Below, in pieces: positions 38,317 to 47,218 of a DNA stretch of 64,000 bases (positions within the stretch are counted from its first letter, which is position 1; each line of letters starts with the position of its first letter). Under the pieces are notes generated by a model. It searched no databases and had not been told where the DNA came from. It was given only the letters and a program-made list of their open reading frames with translations. The translations under genes and the position numbers were made by a program. Origin of the DNA: Pseudomonas sp. PSB18. GTDB taxonomy: Bacteria > Pseudomonadota > Gammaproteobacteria > Pseudomonadales > Pseudomonadaceae. The stretch spans positions 367,861 through 431,860 of the forward strand of contig NZ_NOIN01000006.1 of the NCBI RefSeq assembly GCF_014596565.1. The letters are read 5' to 3'.

Positions 38317-39564
38317 ATGCACATCATCAACGCCCGCCTGCGCAACCGCGAAGGCTTGCATGAACTGCACCTGGAAAACGGCCTGATCGCCAGCATCGCC
38401 CGCCAGACCGAAGCCCCCAGCCTCGGCCCCGAGGACCTCGATGCCGGCGGCAACCTGGTGGTGCCGCCCTTCGTCGAGCCGCACATTCATCTGGACGCCA
38501 CCCTCACCGCCGGCGAGCCGCGCTGGAACATGAGCGGCACTTTGTTCGAAGGCATCGAGTGCTGGGGCGAACGCAAGGCCACCATCACCGAAGAAGACAC
38601 CCGGACCCGCGCGACGAAAACCATCCAGGCCCTCGCCGCCCATGGCATCCAGCATGTGCGCACCCATGTCGACGTCACCGACCCCGCACTCACCGCCCTC
38701 AAGGCCATGCTGGAAGTGCGCGAACAAAATCGTCATCTGATCGATATGCAGATCGTCGCGTTTCCCCAGGAGGGCATCGAGTCCTACCGCAACGGCCGCG
38801 AGCTGATGGAAGAAGCCATTCGCATGGGTGCCGACGTGGTAGGCGGCATTCCGCACTTCGAATACACCCGCGACCAGGGTGTCAGCTCGGTGAAGTTCCT
38901 GATGGACCTGGCCGAACGCACCGGCTGCCTGGTGGACGTGCATTGCGACGAAACCGACGACCCGCATTCGCGTTTCCTCGAAGTGCTGGCCGAAGAAGCC
39001 CGCAGCCGCGACATGGGTGCCCGGGTCACCGCCAGCCACACCACGGCCATGGGTTCCTACGACAACGCCTACTGCGCCAAACTGTTTCGCCTGTTGGGAC
39101 ATTCGGGCATCAGCTTCGTCTCCTGTCCCACCGAAAGCATCCACCTGCAAGGCCGCTTCGACACCTTCCCCAAACGCCGCGGCGTCACCCGGGTCAATGA
39201 ACTGCTGGAAGCCGGGATGAACGTGTGTTTCGGCCAGGACTCCATCGTCGATCCATGGTATCCCCTGGGCAACGGCAACATCCTGCGGGTACTCGAAGCC
39301 GGCCTGCACATCTGCCACATGCTTGGCTATCGCAACCTGCAAAGCGCCCTCGACCTGGTCACCGACAACAGCGCCAAGGCCATGGCGCTGGGCGAACGCT
39401 ATGGGCTGGAAGCCGGGCGTCCGGCGAACCTGTTGATTCTGTCGGCCGACAGCGACTACGAAGTGATCCGCAGCCAGGGGCTGCCGCTCTACTCGATTCG
39501 CAACGGTGAAGTGTTGATGAAGCGGCAGATGCCGGTGGTGGAGTTCGGGCCGCAGTTGGGCTGA
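38317..39564 (+). CDS. codA: Cytosine deaminase
   Basis: Deaminates cytosine to uracil. 415 residues of the amidohydrolase superfamily: metal ligands EPHIHLDAT, HCDETDDPHS, SHTTAMGSYDNAY and catalytic Asp in GQDSIVDPWYPLG. The start MHIINARLRN has AAGAAGGACT upstream and lies just after codB, so uptake and deamination are co-expressed. Confidence 0.96.
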   Translation: MHIINARLRNREGLHELHLENGLIASIARQTEAPSLGPEDLDAGGNLVVPPFVEPHIHLDATLTAGEPRWNMSGTLFEGIECWGERKATITEEDTRTRATKTIQALAAHGIQHVRTHVDVTDPALTALKAMLEVREQNRHLIDMQIVAFPQEGIESYRNGRELMEEAIRMGADVVGGIPHFEYTRDQGVSSVKFLMDLAERTGCLVDVHCDETDDPHSRFLEVLAEEARSRDMGARVTASHTTAMGSYDNAYCAKLFRLLGHSGISFVSCPTESIHLQGRFDTFPKRRGVTRVNELLEAGMNVCFGQDSIVDPWYPLGNGNILRVLEAGLHICHMLGYRNLQSALDLVTDNSAKAMALGERYGLEAGRPANLLILSADSDYEVIRSQGLPLYSIRNGEVLMKRQMPVVEFGPQLG

Positions 39565-39612
39565 GCGAGCCGACAATAGCGGTCTGTTCGTTGACCGTGA
39601 GGTGGCCGGCCC

Positions 39613-39716
39613 GACGCTATCGCGAGCAGGCTCGCTCCCACAGGGGGGCTGCGGCGGACGCAAGATGTATGTTTGCGAAGATCCAATGTGGGAGCGAGCC
39701 TGCTCGCGATAGCGTC
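39613..39716. repeat. REP doublet (inverted pair)
   Basis: Inverted REP pair between the convergent codA and DapF-like genes; its spacer contains GAAGATCCAATGTG, also found in the pair at 4563. Confidence 0.9.
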
Positions 39717-39736
39717 ATCAGCCACACCGCAGCACG

Positions 39737-40726
39737 CTAAAGAAGCCGCGCCGTCCCAAACAAACTGACCTGCACCAATTCCCCACCCGCCTCTGTCAGC
39801 AGGATCGGCGCCGTCCCCCCCGGCATCACCACACTCACCGGCCCTGCTTTCACCCAACCCACCCGCCACGCGGCGCTGGCCACGGCACTGGCGCTGGTGC
39901 CGGAAGAAGCGGTCGGCCCTTCGCCCCGTTCAAACACCCGGGCGGCGATCCGTCCTTCGGACTCGAGCCAGGCCCATTGCAGGTTCACACCCGCCGGGCA
40001 TGGAACTCCGGCACCACCAGGCATGGCATAAGCGATGCGGGTCAAGCTTTGGGAAAGTGCCGGGGCGCGCATCTGCGCGTTGCTCGGCAGCGCTTCGGCG
40101 CTGTCCACCAAAGTCACGCAATGGGGATTGCCCATGCTCACGAACTGGCTGTTGCCCCACGCCGGGTTCAACGCTTGCAGTACCGCTACGCGACTGACTT
40201 CGCGCTGGTTGAAGCGCACGCTTTCCATCGGTTGGGCAGCGACGGCTTGAGGCCCGAACAGCGGCTGTCCAAGGTTCAGCCAGAAGCCCTGCGTGCCTTC
40301 GAACTCGGCGGCACGAACCGACGTTTGCAGCGGCGACGAGCCTGCGTGTTTGTCGTGATGAACCTGCAACACACAGTCGTCCTCTCCCGGCATCAAGCCT
40401 TGCGCCTGCAGGGCATGGGAGAAAATCGTCAGGCCGTTGCCACTGCGCTCGGCCAGGGTACCGTCGGTGTTGACGATCAACACGTCAAAGGGCGGTTCGT
40501 CCTGGAACGGCCCGATCAGCAGACCGTCGCAGCGATGAGCCTTGGCGCCCGGAGGCTGCTCACCCGGTGCCCAGGCGCAAAACCCATGCACCGCAGCCGC
40601 TGCCCAGGACTCACGGGCCTGTGCCGCCTGGGCCGCCGATGGCGGCAGGTCCACACCTTGGGCACGGACCTGTTGCGGTGAAACGACACCATAGATATTG
40701 CCGCGAGCATCGTAGAACTGCGTCAT
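39737..40726 (-). CDS. Diaminopimelate epimerase-like protein lacking both catalytic cysteines
   Basis: 329 residues with two DapF-type half domains. The two catalytic Cys positions are Ser: RSGNG (Ser95, usually CGNG) and ERGEGPTASSGTSAS (Ser275, usually A-CGTG). Other family landmarks remain, such as MGNPHCVTLVD and GVNLQWAW, so the fold is probably kept. True DapF is about 275 residues; this protein is longer, with an insertion near 30-75. Diaminopimelate epimerase activity is unlikely; another racemase, isomerase or non-catalytic role is possible. Monocistronic. Confidence 0.82.
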   Translation of the reverse strand: MTQFYDARGNIYGVVSPQQVRAQGVDLPPSAAQAAQARESWAAAAVHGFCAWAPGEQPPGAKAHRCDGLLIGPFQDEPPFDVLIVNTDGTLAERSGNGLTIFSHALQAQGLMPGEDDCVLQVHHDKHAGSSPLQTSVRAAEFEGTQGFWLNLGQPLFGPQAVAAQPMESVRFNQREVSRVAVLQALNPAWGNSQFVSMGNPHCVTLVDSAEALPSNAQMRAPALSQSLTRIAYAMPGGAGVPCPAGVNLQWAWLESEGRIAARVFERGEGPTASSGTSASAVASAAWRVGWVKAGPVSVVMPGGTAPILLTEAGGELVQVSLFGTARLL

Positions 40727-40778
40727 GAATCGGGTCCGGAATCAGCCAGCAAGGGCGCCACTGTATGCTGCCCTGGCC

Positions 40779-40804
40779 CGTGGGAGCAAAGCTTGCTCGC
40801 GATG
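40779..40804. repeat. Single diverged REP element
   Basis: One GTGGGAGCAAAGCTTGCTCGC-like palindrome in the divergent gap before the MFS gene. Confidence 0.7.
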
Positions 40805-40905
40805 CAGCACCCTCGGTCGGCACCTAGAGGTCGCCGTGAGGTCAGTGGATATGCCAGCATAGGGTTCCCACCCGCATCACAGCACCGCAAAACCAAGGAC
40901 GATTC

Positions 40906-42057
40906 ATGACCGCCATCACGCCCCCACCCACGTTTGTTCCCGGACGCCTGGAGCAAATGTCCACCCGCATCGCCTATCTCATCGCCGGCGTCGGCATCGC
41001 CGCCTGGGCACCACTGGTGCCTTACGCCAAGGTGCGGGCGAATCTGGATGAAGGCACCCTCGGCTTGCTGTTGTTGTGCCTGGGGGTGGGGTCGATCCTG
41101 GCGATGCCGATTTCCGGCGCATTGGCGGCACGGTTCGGCTGTCGACGGGTGCTGAGCGGTGGCACGGTCCTGATCTGCCTGGCGTTGCCTTTGCTGGCGA
41201 CGATGAGCACGTTTCCCTGGTTGGTGGCCGCGTTGTTCCTGTTCGGCGCCGGACTCGGCACGGTGGACTCGACCGTGAACCTGCAAGCGGTGATCGTCGA
41301 GCGAGCCAGTGGCAAGACCATGATGTCGGGCTTCCATGGGATGTTCAGCCTCGGCGGGATCATCGGCGCGGCCGGCGTAAGCGCCCTGCTCGGCCTCGGG
41401 CTGTCGCCGCTGGGCGCGACGCTGGTGGTCAATGGATTGCTACTGGTGGCACTGTTCAAGGCCGCGCCGCACTTGCTGCCTTATGGCAGTGAAAGCTCGG
41501 GCCCGGCGTTCGCCGTTCCCCACGGCATCGTGTTGTTTATCGGCATCCTGTGTTTCATCGTGTTCCTGGCCGAAGGGGCGGTGCTGGATTGGAGCGCCGT
41601 GTTCCTGGCCACAGAGCGCGGGGTCGAGACCGCCTATGCCGGGTTGGGTTATGCCGCGTTCGCGCTGACCATGACCGTCGGCCGCCTGACCGGCGATGCG
41701 GTGGTGCATCGCCTGGGCGCCCGACGGGTGATCATCTATGGCGGCACCACAGCCGCCGTCGGCTTCCTGCTGGCCACCCTGGCGCCAATGTGGCAGGCAG
41801 CACTGTTGGGTTATGCGTTGGTGGGAGCCGGCTGTTCGAACATCGTGCCGGTGTTGTACACCGCCGTCGGCAAACAGACCCTGATGCCCGAAGCGATTGC
41901 CGTACCGGCCATCACCACCATCGGCTACGCCGGCATCCTCGCCGGCCCGGCGCTGATCGGGTTTATTGCCCATGGCAGCAGCCTGAGCATGGCCTTCGGA
42001 CTGTTGGCGCTGTCGCTGGTGGGGGTGGCGGCCAGTGGGAAGATCCTGAAAGTCTGA
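40906..42057 (+). CDS. MFS transporter (YbjJ-like)
   Basis: 383 residues, 12 predicted membrane helices in two halves. Cytoplasmic loop 2-3 reads GALAARFGCRRVL and the second-half loop DAVVHRLGARRVI, both MFS-type. AAGGACGATTC precedes the start. YbjJ/YfaV-type members are uncharacterised for the most part. No partner gene; substrate unknown. Confidence 0.88.
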   Translation: MTAITPPPTFVPGRLEQMSTRIAYLIAGVGIAAWAPLVPYAKVRANLDEGTLGLLLLCLGVGSILAMPISGALAARFGCRRVLSGGTVLICLALPLLATMSTFPWLVAALFLFGAGLGTVDSTVNLQAVIVERASGKTMMSGFHGMFSLGGIIGAAGVSALLGLGLSPLGATLVVNGLLLVALFKAAPHLLPYGSESSGPAFAVPHGIVLFIGILCFIVFLAEGAVLDWSAVFLATERGVETAYAGLGYAAFALTMTVGRLTGDAVVHRLGARRVIIYGGTTAAVGFLLATLAPMWQAALLGYALVGAGCSNIVPVLYTAVGKQTLMPEAIAVPAITTIGYAGILAGPALIGFIAHGSSLSMAFGLLALSLVGVAASGKILKV

Positions 42058-42099
42058 ATCTCATCGAAACCTCTGTGGCGAGGGGCGGTGTCGCTTCCA

Positions 42100-43260
42100 T
42101 CAGGCCCGCATCTGGCGGACGGTTAAGCACACCGCCAGCGCGCCGCACAGAATCAAGGTCCAGCCCAACGCCTGGCCCCAGCCGGCGAGCATCAGCGCGC
42201 CACTGATCAACAAGTAATAGAACAAGCCGAACAGTGCCCCGGCAGTACCCAGGCAATCGCGGTAATGAGCGAGCGCGGTGCCGAGCACATTAGGTATAGC
42301 CACACCGAACGCCAGTACGATCAACAGCATCGCAGCGACAAAAGCAGGGCTGCCGAGCAGACTCTGAACACTCACCCCACCGATCAGCAGCATCAATGCC
42401 GCGATGGCCGACAACCGATTACCCTTGATCCCCCGCGCCAGCAGGCGTTTGTTCAACCAGGCACCCAACCCCGAGCCTAGCGCCAGGACGACGCCGCTGT
42501 AACCGAACAACCTGGGGCTCAACCCAAGCCGTTCGAACTGGAATGGCCCAAGGTTGTAGTAGCTGAACAGCGCAACGTTGAAAGTCGCCACCAGAAATGT
42601 CGACCGCCAGATGGCCGGGTCCTTGAGCATCCGCCACAGCGTTTTCAACAACGGTTGCGACACCAGGTTGGCCGGCAGCGTTTCAGGCAGGGAGCGCGCA
42701 CTCCAGAACAAGAGGATCAGCGACAACACCAACAATCCGCCAAGTACCCCCTGATAGCCAAAGAACCCCACCAGGCCGGCACCGCAGAACAGCCCAATCG
42801 CGGGACTCGCCGCCAGGGCGATGCCAATCATCGAGAAGACCTGACCCAGTTCAGCGCCCTGAAAACGGTCGCGCAGGATCGTCTGGGTCACCACCGAACC
42901 GACCGCCGCACCAAACGCAGCCAACGCCTGAAGCGCCAGCAAGGCATTGAAGGTATCGACACCCAGCGCCAGCAACGTTGCCAATGCATACAACGCCATA
43001 CCGCCGAGCATGGCGGGCCGACGACCGATGTGGTCACAAAGACGCCCCCACACCATCACACCCAAGGCAAAACCGAGGAAAAATACAGATAATGTCTGCG
43101 CTGCCATTTGGGCGCTGACGGTAAATTTAAGACTGATGTCTCCCAGCGCAGGGCTATAGAGCGTCTGGGCGATCTGGGGAAACATCACCAGGGCAATCGC
43201 CAGTTTGAGTAAAGATCTTGAAGTCATGGCAGCAAGCTCGTTCGATTGAAGACGAGCCAT
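42100..43260 (-). CDS. MFS drug-efflux-like transporter (Bcr/CflA type)
   Basis: 386 residues, 12 membrane helices; motif A is GRLCDHIGRRPAMLGG and motif C-like AASPAIGLFCGAGL supports an antiporter/efflux type. Start could be ATG at 43260 or at 43227; neither has a strong ribosome site. Divergent from an AraC-family gene 65 bases away with paired direct repeats between, so that regulator probably controls it. Confidence 0.88.
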   Translation of the reverse strand: MARLQSNELAAMTSRSLLKLAIALVMFPQIAQTLYSPALGDISLKFTVSAQMAAQTLSVFFLGFALGVMVWGRLCDHIGRRPAMLGGMALYALATLLALGVDTFNALLALQALAAFGAAVGSVVTQTILRDRFQGAELGQVFSMIGIALAASPAIGLFCGAGLVGFFGYQGVLGGLLVLSLILLFWSARSLPETLPANLVSQPLLKTLWRMLKDPAIWRSTFLVATFNVALFSYYNLGPFQFERLGLSPRLFGYSGVVLALGSGLGAWLNKRLLARGIKGNRLSAIAALMLLIGGVSVQSLLGSPAFVAAMLLIVLAFGVAIPNVLGTALAHYRDCLGTAGALFGLFYYLLISGALMLAGWGQALGWTLILCGALAVCLTVRQMRA

Positions 43261-43293
43261 TGTAGAGAGCAGGATCTGTCGTATTATCCAAAG

Positions 43294-43324
43294 TCAGACA
43301 ACTAATCGTTGAAATCGGACAACT
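43294..43324 (+). promoter_or_regulatory. Direct repeats, candidate AraC-type operator
   Basis: TCAGACAACT at 43294-43303 and TCGGACAACT at 43315-43324 are 9/10 identical and start exactly 21 bases apart, two DNA turns, as for AraC-family sites. The second copy ends one base before the araC start codon. Confidence 0.55.
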
Positions 43325-43325
43325 T

Positions 43326-44090
43326 ATGGCCTGGCTCGACTCTCATGCCCGATTCGACCCTGACCGCCACAGCGCAGCGGTGATCGGCCTCGCATCAACC
43401 CTGGGCCAGCACGACTCTGGCCTGCACCAGCACCAGCGCGGACAACTGTTGTTCACGCGTCGAGGTTGCGCGCGCATCACCCTGGCGCAGCAGCTCTGCC
43501 TGCTGCCGCCGTCGCGAGCCGCCTGGATTCCGCCGCACATACCTCATCGTGCGGTGATGCAGCAGAGCGTGGATTACCGGTCGATCTACCTGGCAGCATC
43601 ACTGTGCGCAGACTTGCCATCCCAGGTGTGCATCATTGATGTCTCGCCGCTCCTGCGAGCGGTACTCGAGCCCATCACCGATGCAGCGTTCGACAGCGAT
43701 TGGACGCAGGGGCGTAACGTGCATTTGCTGGGGTTGTGCCTGGATGAGATTCGCACGGCGGCGCAGCAACCGATGCTGTTGCCGATGCCCGAAGACAAAC
43801 GCCTCGCCCCTTTGCTCGCCACCCTGAATCGCCTGCCGCCGACACTGGCGGTGCTGGAACAACAAATCGGTGCCAGCGGCAGGACCATCGGGCGGATCTT
43901 TCAACGGGAAACCGGCATGGGTTACCAGCAGTGGCGCCAGCAATGGCGCTTGATGCGCGCCATCGAACTGTTAGCCACCGATCACAGCCTGAGCTACAGC
44001 GCTTTTGAACTGGGTTTTGCCAGTGACAGCGCGTTCATCGCGTTCTTCAGGCACATGACCGGCCGCACGCCGAAAGCCTATCTGGATTGA
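43326..44090 (+). CDS. AraC-family transcriptional regulator
   Basis: 254 residues: N-terminal cupin-like AraC sensing half (HQHQRGQLLFTRRGCARITL, PPHIPHRAVM) and C-terminal two helix-turn-helix motifs ending ELGFASDSAFIAFFRHMTGRTPKAYL. Architecture matches NimR-type regulators that control a divergent MFS exporter. Very close to its own putative operator, suggesting autoregulation. Confidence 0.92.
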   Translation: MAWLDSHARFDPDRHSAAVIGLASTLGQHDSGLHQHQRGQLLFTRRGCARITLAQQLCLLPPSRAAWIPPHIPHRAVMQQSVDYRSIYLAASLCADLPSQVCIIDVSPLLRAVLEPITDAAFDSDWTQGRNVHLLGLCLDEIRTAAQQPMLLPMPEDKRLAPLLATLNRLPPTLAVLEQQIGASGRTIGRIFQRETGMGYQQWRQQWRLMRAIELLATDHSLSYSAFELGFASDSAFIAFFRHMTGRTPKAYLD

Positions 44091-44104
44091 TTACGAAGCA
44101 GGCC

Positions 44105-44545
44105 TCACGCCTCGGGCATCTTGCGAAAGCCCACCGCCAGGCGGTTCCAGCCGTTGATGGCGTTGATTGCCACGGTCAGGTCGACCATTTCCTTGGGGTT
44201 GAAATGCTCGTTCAGCAGTTCATAGTCGGCGTCCGGCGCATGGGTGTCGCTCAGGCGGGTCAGGGCTTCGGTCCAGGCCAGCGCGGCGCGCTCGCGAGGG
44301 GTGAAGAATGGTGCTTCGCGCCAGGCGGTCACGGCGTACAGGCGACGCTCCGTCTCGCCGTCCTTGCGGGCATCGGCGGTGTGCATGTCGATGCAGAAGG
44401 CACAGCCGTTGATTTGTGAGGAACGCAGCTTGACCAGTTCGAGCAGGGACTTCTCCAGGCCCAGTTTCATGACAGCGTTTTCCAGGGCCAGCATGGCTTT
44501 GAAGGCATCAGGGGAAGCGGTGTAGAAATCGATACGCGGTTGCAT
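44105..44545 (-). CDS. Carboxymuconolactone decarboxylase/AhpD-like protein
   Basis: 146-residue all-helical protein with the redox motif CAFC followed by DMH (INGCAFCIDMHTADARK), as in AhpD-like alkylhydroperoxidases. A peroxide or thiol-disulphide role is inferred from family; the true substrate is unknown. Convergent to the AraC gene, 14 bases between the ends. Confidence 0.9.
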   Translation of the reverse strand: MQPRIDFYTASPDAFKAMLALENAVMKLGLEKSLLELVKLRSSQINGCAFCIDMHTADARKDGETERRLYAVTAWREAPFFTPRERAALAWTEALTRLSDTHAPDADYELLNEHFNPKEMVDLTVAINAINGWNRLAVGFRKMPEA

Positions 44546-44648
44546 GGTGTGCTCCAGAACTATGGGGTGTGGCGCTACGTTAGCCCCAGGCTGGCGCGGT
44601 ACAAATAGCCAATTATTGGGAAGTTCAAGTGACCAATCGGCAGGTTGT

Positions 44649-46091
44649 TCAGGCCCGGCTGCGCAACCAGTGCAGGAAGCGTTTCTTGGCCACGGGTTTG
44701 GGGGCTTCGCGGATCAGGTTCTGGGCGAGGTTCATCCGTACATCCAACAGGTTTTTCATGGCGTCATTGATGTCGTGACGGGCATCGAGGCAGGGTTTGA
44801 GGTAGTCCTTCTCGATGCGATAAAGGGTGCAGAACGTCTTGGCCGAAAAGTTTGCCAATGCGGCCAGGTCGGAAATGATGCCGGCTTCGCCAATCACTTC
44901 TCCCGGCCCCATGCGCCCGCCTTCCAATACCTGGCCGTCGCGTACCATGGTCACGCTGACCACGCCGGACTCGATGATGAACAGATGATCGCTCACCTCG
45001 CCGGCCGGCAGGATCATGTCTCCCGCACGGAAAGTCTGCAGGGTCATGTTCTGGCTGAAGGTGTCTTTTTCTTCCTGGCGCAAGGTCGAGAAAATGCTTG
45101 AGCTGTCCAGCAATGCGCGGGGTCGCGACGAACCGTTGGCCGAGACGCTTTCACTGTCGGACAGGAGACTGATGCCCGACGCCCGCAGGTGTCGGAACGC
45201 CAGGTCGAACAGTTGATTGCGGACCTCGCGCTTCTGGGCTCGCGAGACAACGAAGCCGCTGATTTCGTATTCCGCTCCGGCGCTGGTGGAGCTTTTCAGC
45301 GTGACGCAAGGGGCCGGGACGGCGAGCAAGGCGCGGCAGCCGATCATGGCGCGCTCCAGCGCCTCGATCACTTTCTGCGGCCGGGCGTGGGGACTGACCT
45401 GGACGCTGATGGACAACCCGTGCATATCGCTGGGCCGGCTGAAGTTGATGACCTTGGCCTTGGCCGCCAGCGAGTTGGGAATCACCGCCATGCTGCCCTG
45501 GGCGGTCTGCAAACGCGTGGCACGCCAGTCGATGTCGGTGACCCGGCCTTCGGTGCCGTCGATGGAGATCCAGTCATCGAGCTGATAAGGCTTGGTGGTG
45601 TTGAGCACGATGCCGGAGAACACGTCGCTGAGGGTGCTTTGCAAGGCCAGACCGACGATGATCGCCATCGCCCCGGACGTCGCCAGCACCCCCTTGACCG
45701 GCAGATCCAGGACATAAGCCAGCGCGGCAATCACGGCGATCAGGAAGATCACCGCACCGAGCAGATCCTGCAACAGCCGCCCGGTATGGCCGACCCGTTG
45801 CATCATTGCCGCACCGATCAGCACCGTCAGGGTACGTGCGGCGAACAGCCACCAGGCGATCTGCAAACCGGTGGCCGCCAGGTGTCGCGGCACATCGTCG
45901 ACCCACTGCGCCGGCTCCATGGGGTTGAGGCCTTCGTTGAACAGCAGCATGCTGAACAACGAAAAAATCACCAGCCGCCCGCCGATTTTCCAATAGGACC
46001 GCTGCGCACTGACCAGTCGCCACAACAGCATGTCGAGCACAAGCAGCACCAGGGCGCAGAGCAGCGGGTGATTGGTGATCAGAGACAGCAT
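44649..46091 (-). CDS. MscS-family channel fused to a cyclic-nucleotide-binding domain
   Basis: 480 residues: four N-terminal membrane helices, the MscS pore helix and beta domain (SGAMAIIVGLALQSTLSDVF, PYQLDDWISIDGTEGRVTDI), alpha/beta cytoplasmic domain, then a cNMP-binding beta-roll at about 335-450 with LQTFRAGDMILPAGEVSDHL and GPGEVIGEAGI. The arginine normally found after the phosphate-binding cassette is not obvious. This fusion is known as the bCNG type; most members respond poorly to tension. Start at MLSLITNHPLL, with TGGAGCTG upstream. Confidence 0.9.
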   Translation of the reverse strand: MLSLITNHPLLCALVLLVLDMLLWRLVSAQRSYWKIGGRLVIFSLFSMLLFNEGLNPMEPAQWVDDVPRHLAATGLQIAWWLFAARTLTVLIGAAMMQRVGHTGRLLQDLLGAVIFLIAVIAALAYVLDLPVKGVLATSGAMAIIVGLALQSTLSDVFSGIVLNTTKPYQLDDWISIDGTEGRVTDIDWRATRLQTAQGSMAVIPNSLAAKAKVINFSRPSDMHGLSISVQVSPHARPQKVIEALERAMIGCRALLAVPAPCVTLKSSTSAGAEYEISGFVVSRAQKREVRNQLFDLAFRHLRASGISLLSDSESVSANGSSRPRALLDSSSIFSTLRQEEKDTFSQNMTLQTFRAGDMILPAGEVSDHLFIIESGVVSVTMVRDGQVLEGGRMGPGEVIGEAGIISDLAALANFSAKTFCTLYRIEKDYLKPCLDARHDINDAMKNLLDVRMNLAQNLIREAPKPVAKKRFLHWLRSRA

Positions 46092-46139
46092 GGGGACAGC
46101 TCCAGGAAGGCGATTGGCGAGAAGATTGGCACACAAATC

Positions 46140-46233
46140 CCTGTGGGAGCGAGCCTGCTCGCGATGTCGGTTGCACCGTCAACGCTTCAGCGACTGGCGG
46201 ACCGCTATCGCGAGCAGGCTCGCTCCCACAGGG
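46140..46233. repeat. REP doublet (inverted pair)
   Basis: Inverted REP pair filling the gap between the pirin and MscS-type genes. Confidence 0.9.
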
Positions 46234-46241
46234 AACAGCAA

Positions 46242-47108
46242 TCAAGCGTCCATCTGGCCGAAACGCCCGGAGTGGAAATCGTTGAAGGCCTGGTGGATTT
46301 CCTGCTCGCTGTTCATCACGAACGGGCCATGACCGACGATGGGTTCGTCGATGGGCTCGCCGCTGAGCAACAGCACCACCGCGTCGTTATTGGCGTGCAG
46401 GGTCATCTGGTCGCCGGCCCGGTCGAACAGGGCCAGTTGCCCAGCCTCGATCCGCTCGCGGCCGTTGGCCTGGACCGTGCCATGCAGCACCACCAGGGCC
46501 GTGTTGCGGCCTTCGTGCAGGTCGAGGGTCAGGCTCTTGCCGCCGTTCAACCGGATATCCCAGACATCGATAGGCGTGAAAGTCTTCGCCGGGCCTTGCT
46601 GGCCCTCGAAGGTCCCGGCGATCAGGCGCAGCCTGCCAGCGTCGTCCTTCAGCTCGATGTTTGGAATGTCATTCTTGAGCAGCGTCTGGTAACCGGCCGG
46701 GGCCATCTTGTCCTTGGCGGGCAGGTTGACCCACAGCTGGACCATTTCCATGAACCCACCCTGGCGGGCGAAGGCTTCGGAGTGGAACTCTTCATGGATG
46801 ATCCCGGAGGCGGCGGTCATCCATTGCACGTCGCCCGGGCCGATCTTGCCACCGCTACCGGTGGAGTCCCGGTGTTCCAGCTCGCCCTGGTAAACGATGG
46901 TCACGGTTTCGAAACCCCGATGCGGATGCTGGTCGACACCGCGACGCTCAGTGGTCGGGGTGAATTCGCTCGGGGCCGCGTGGTCCAGCAGCAGGAACGG
47001 GCTGATGTGCTTGCCCAGGTTGTCGTAGGAAAAGAGCGTGCGAACCGGGAAGCCGTCGCCGACCCAATGAGGCCGTGGGCTGGTGTAGAGGCCAATGAGC
47101 TTTTTCAT
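46242..47108 (-). CDS. Pirin-family bicupin protein
   Basis: 288 residues with the metal-binding signature HPHRGFETVTIVYQGELEHRDS in the first cupin and a second cupin without obvious metal residues. QWMTAASGIIHEE is the conserved pirin segment. YhhW-type members can show quercetin 2,3-dioxygenase activity. Divergent from a LysR gene that may regulate it, the usual arrangement. Confidence 0.92.
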   Translation of the reverse strand: MKKLIGLYTSPRPHWVGDGFPVRTLFSYDNLGKHISPFLLLDHAAPSEFTPTTERRGVDQHPHRGFETVTIVYQGELEHRDSTGSGGKIGPGDVQWMTAASGIIHEEFHSEAFARQGGFMEMVQLWVNLPAKDKMAPAGYQTLLKNDIPNIELKDDAGRLRLIAGTFEGQQGPAKTFTPIDVWDIRLNGGKSLTLDLHEGRNTALVVLHGTVQANGRERIEAGQLALFDRAGDQMTLHANNDAVVLLLSGEPIDEPIVGHGPFVMNSEQEIHQAFNDFHSGRFGQMDA

Positions 47109-47218
47109 GCTGCGTCTCCCAATCAGGTGTTGCGATTCGATAGATACAGATTAAAACTGAGACCTTTGATGCACTAGACTGCAAAAATCGGCTTTAGCGT
47201 TCTATTTGGAGAACGATC

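Noticed and set aside
42073..42086. Fragment TGTGGCGAGGGGCG resembling a REP arm
   Set aside because: Too short and without a partner or palindrome; probably a remnant, not counted as an element.
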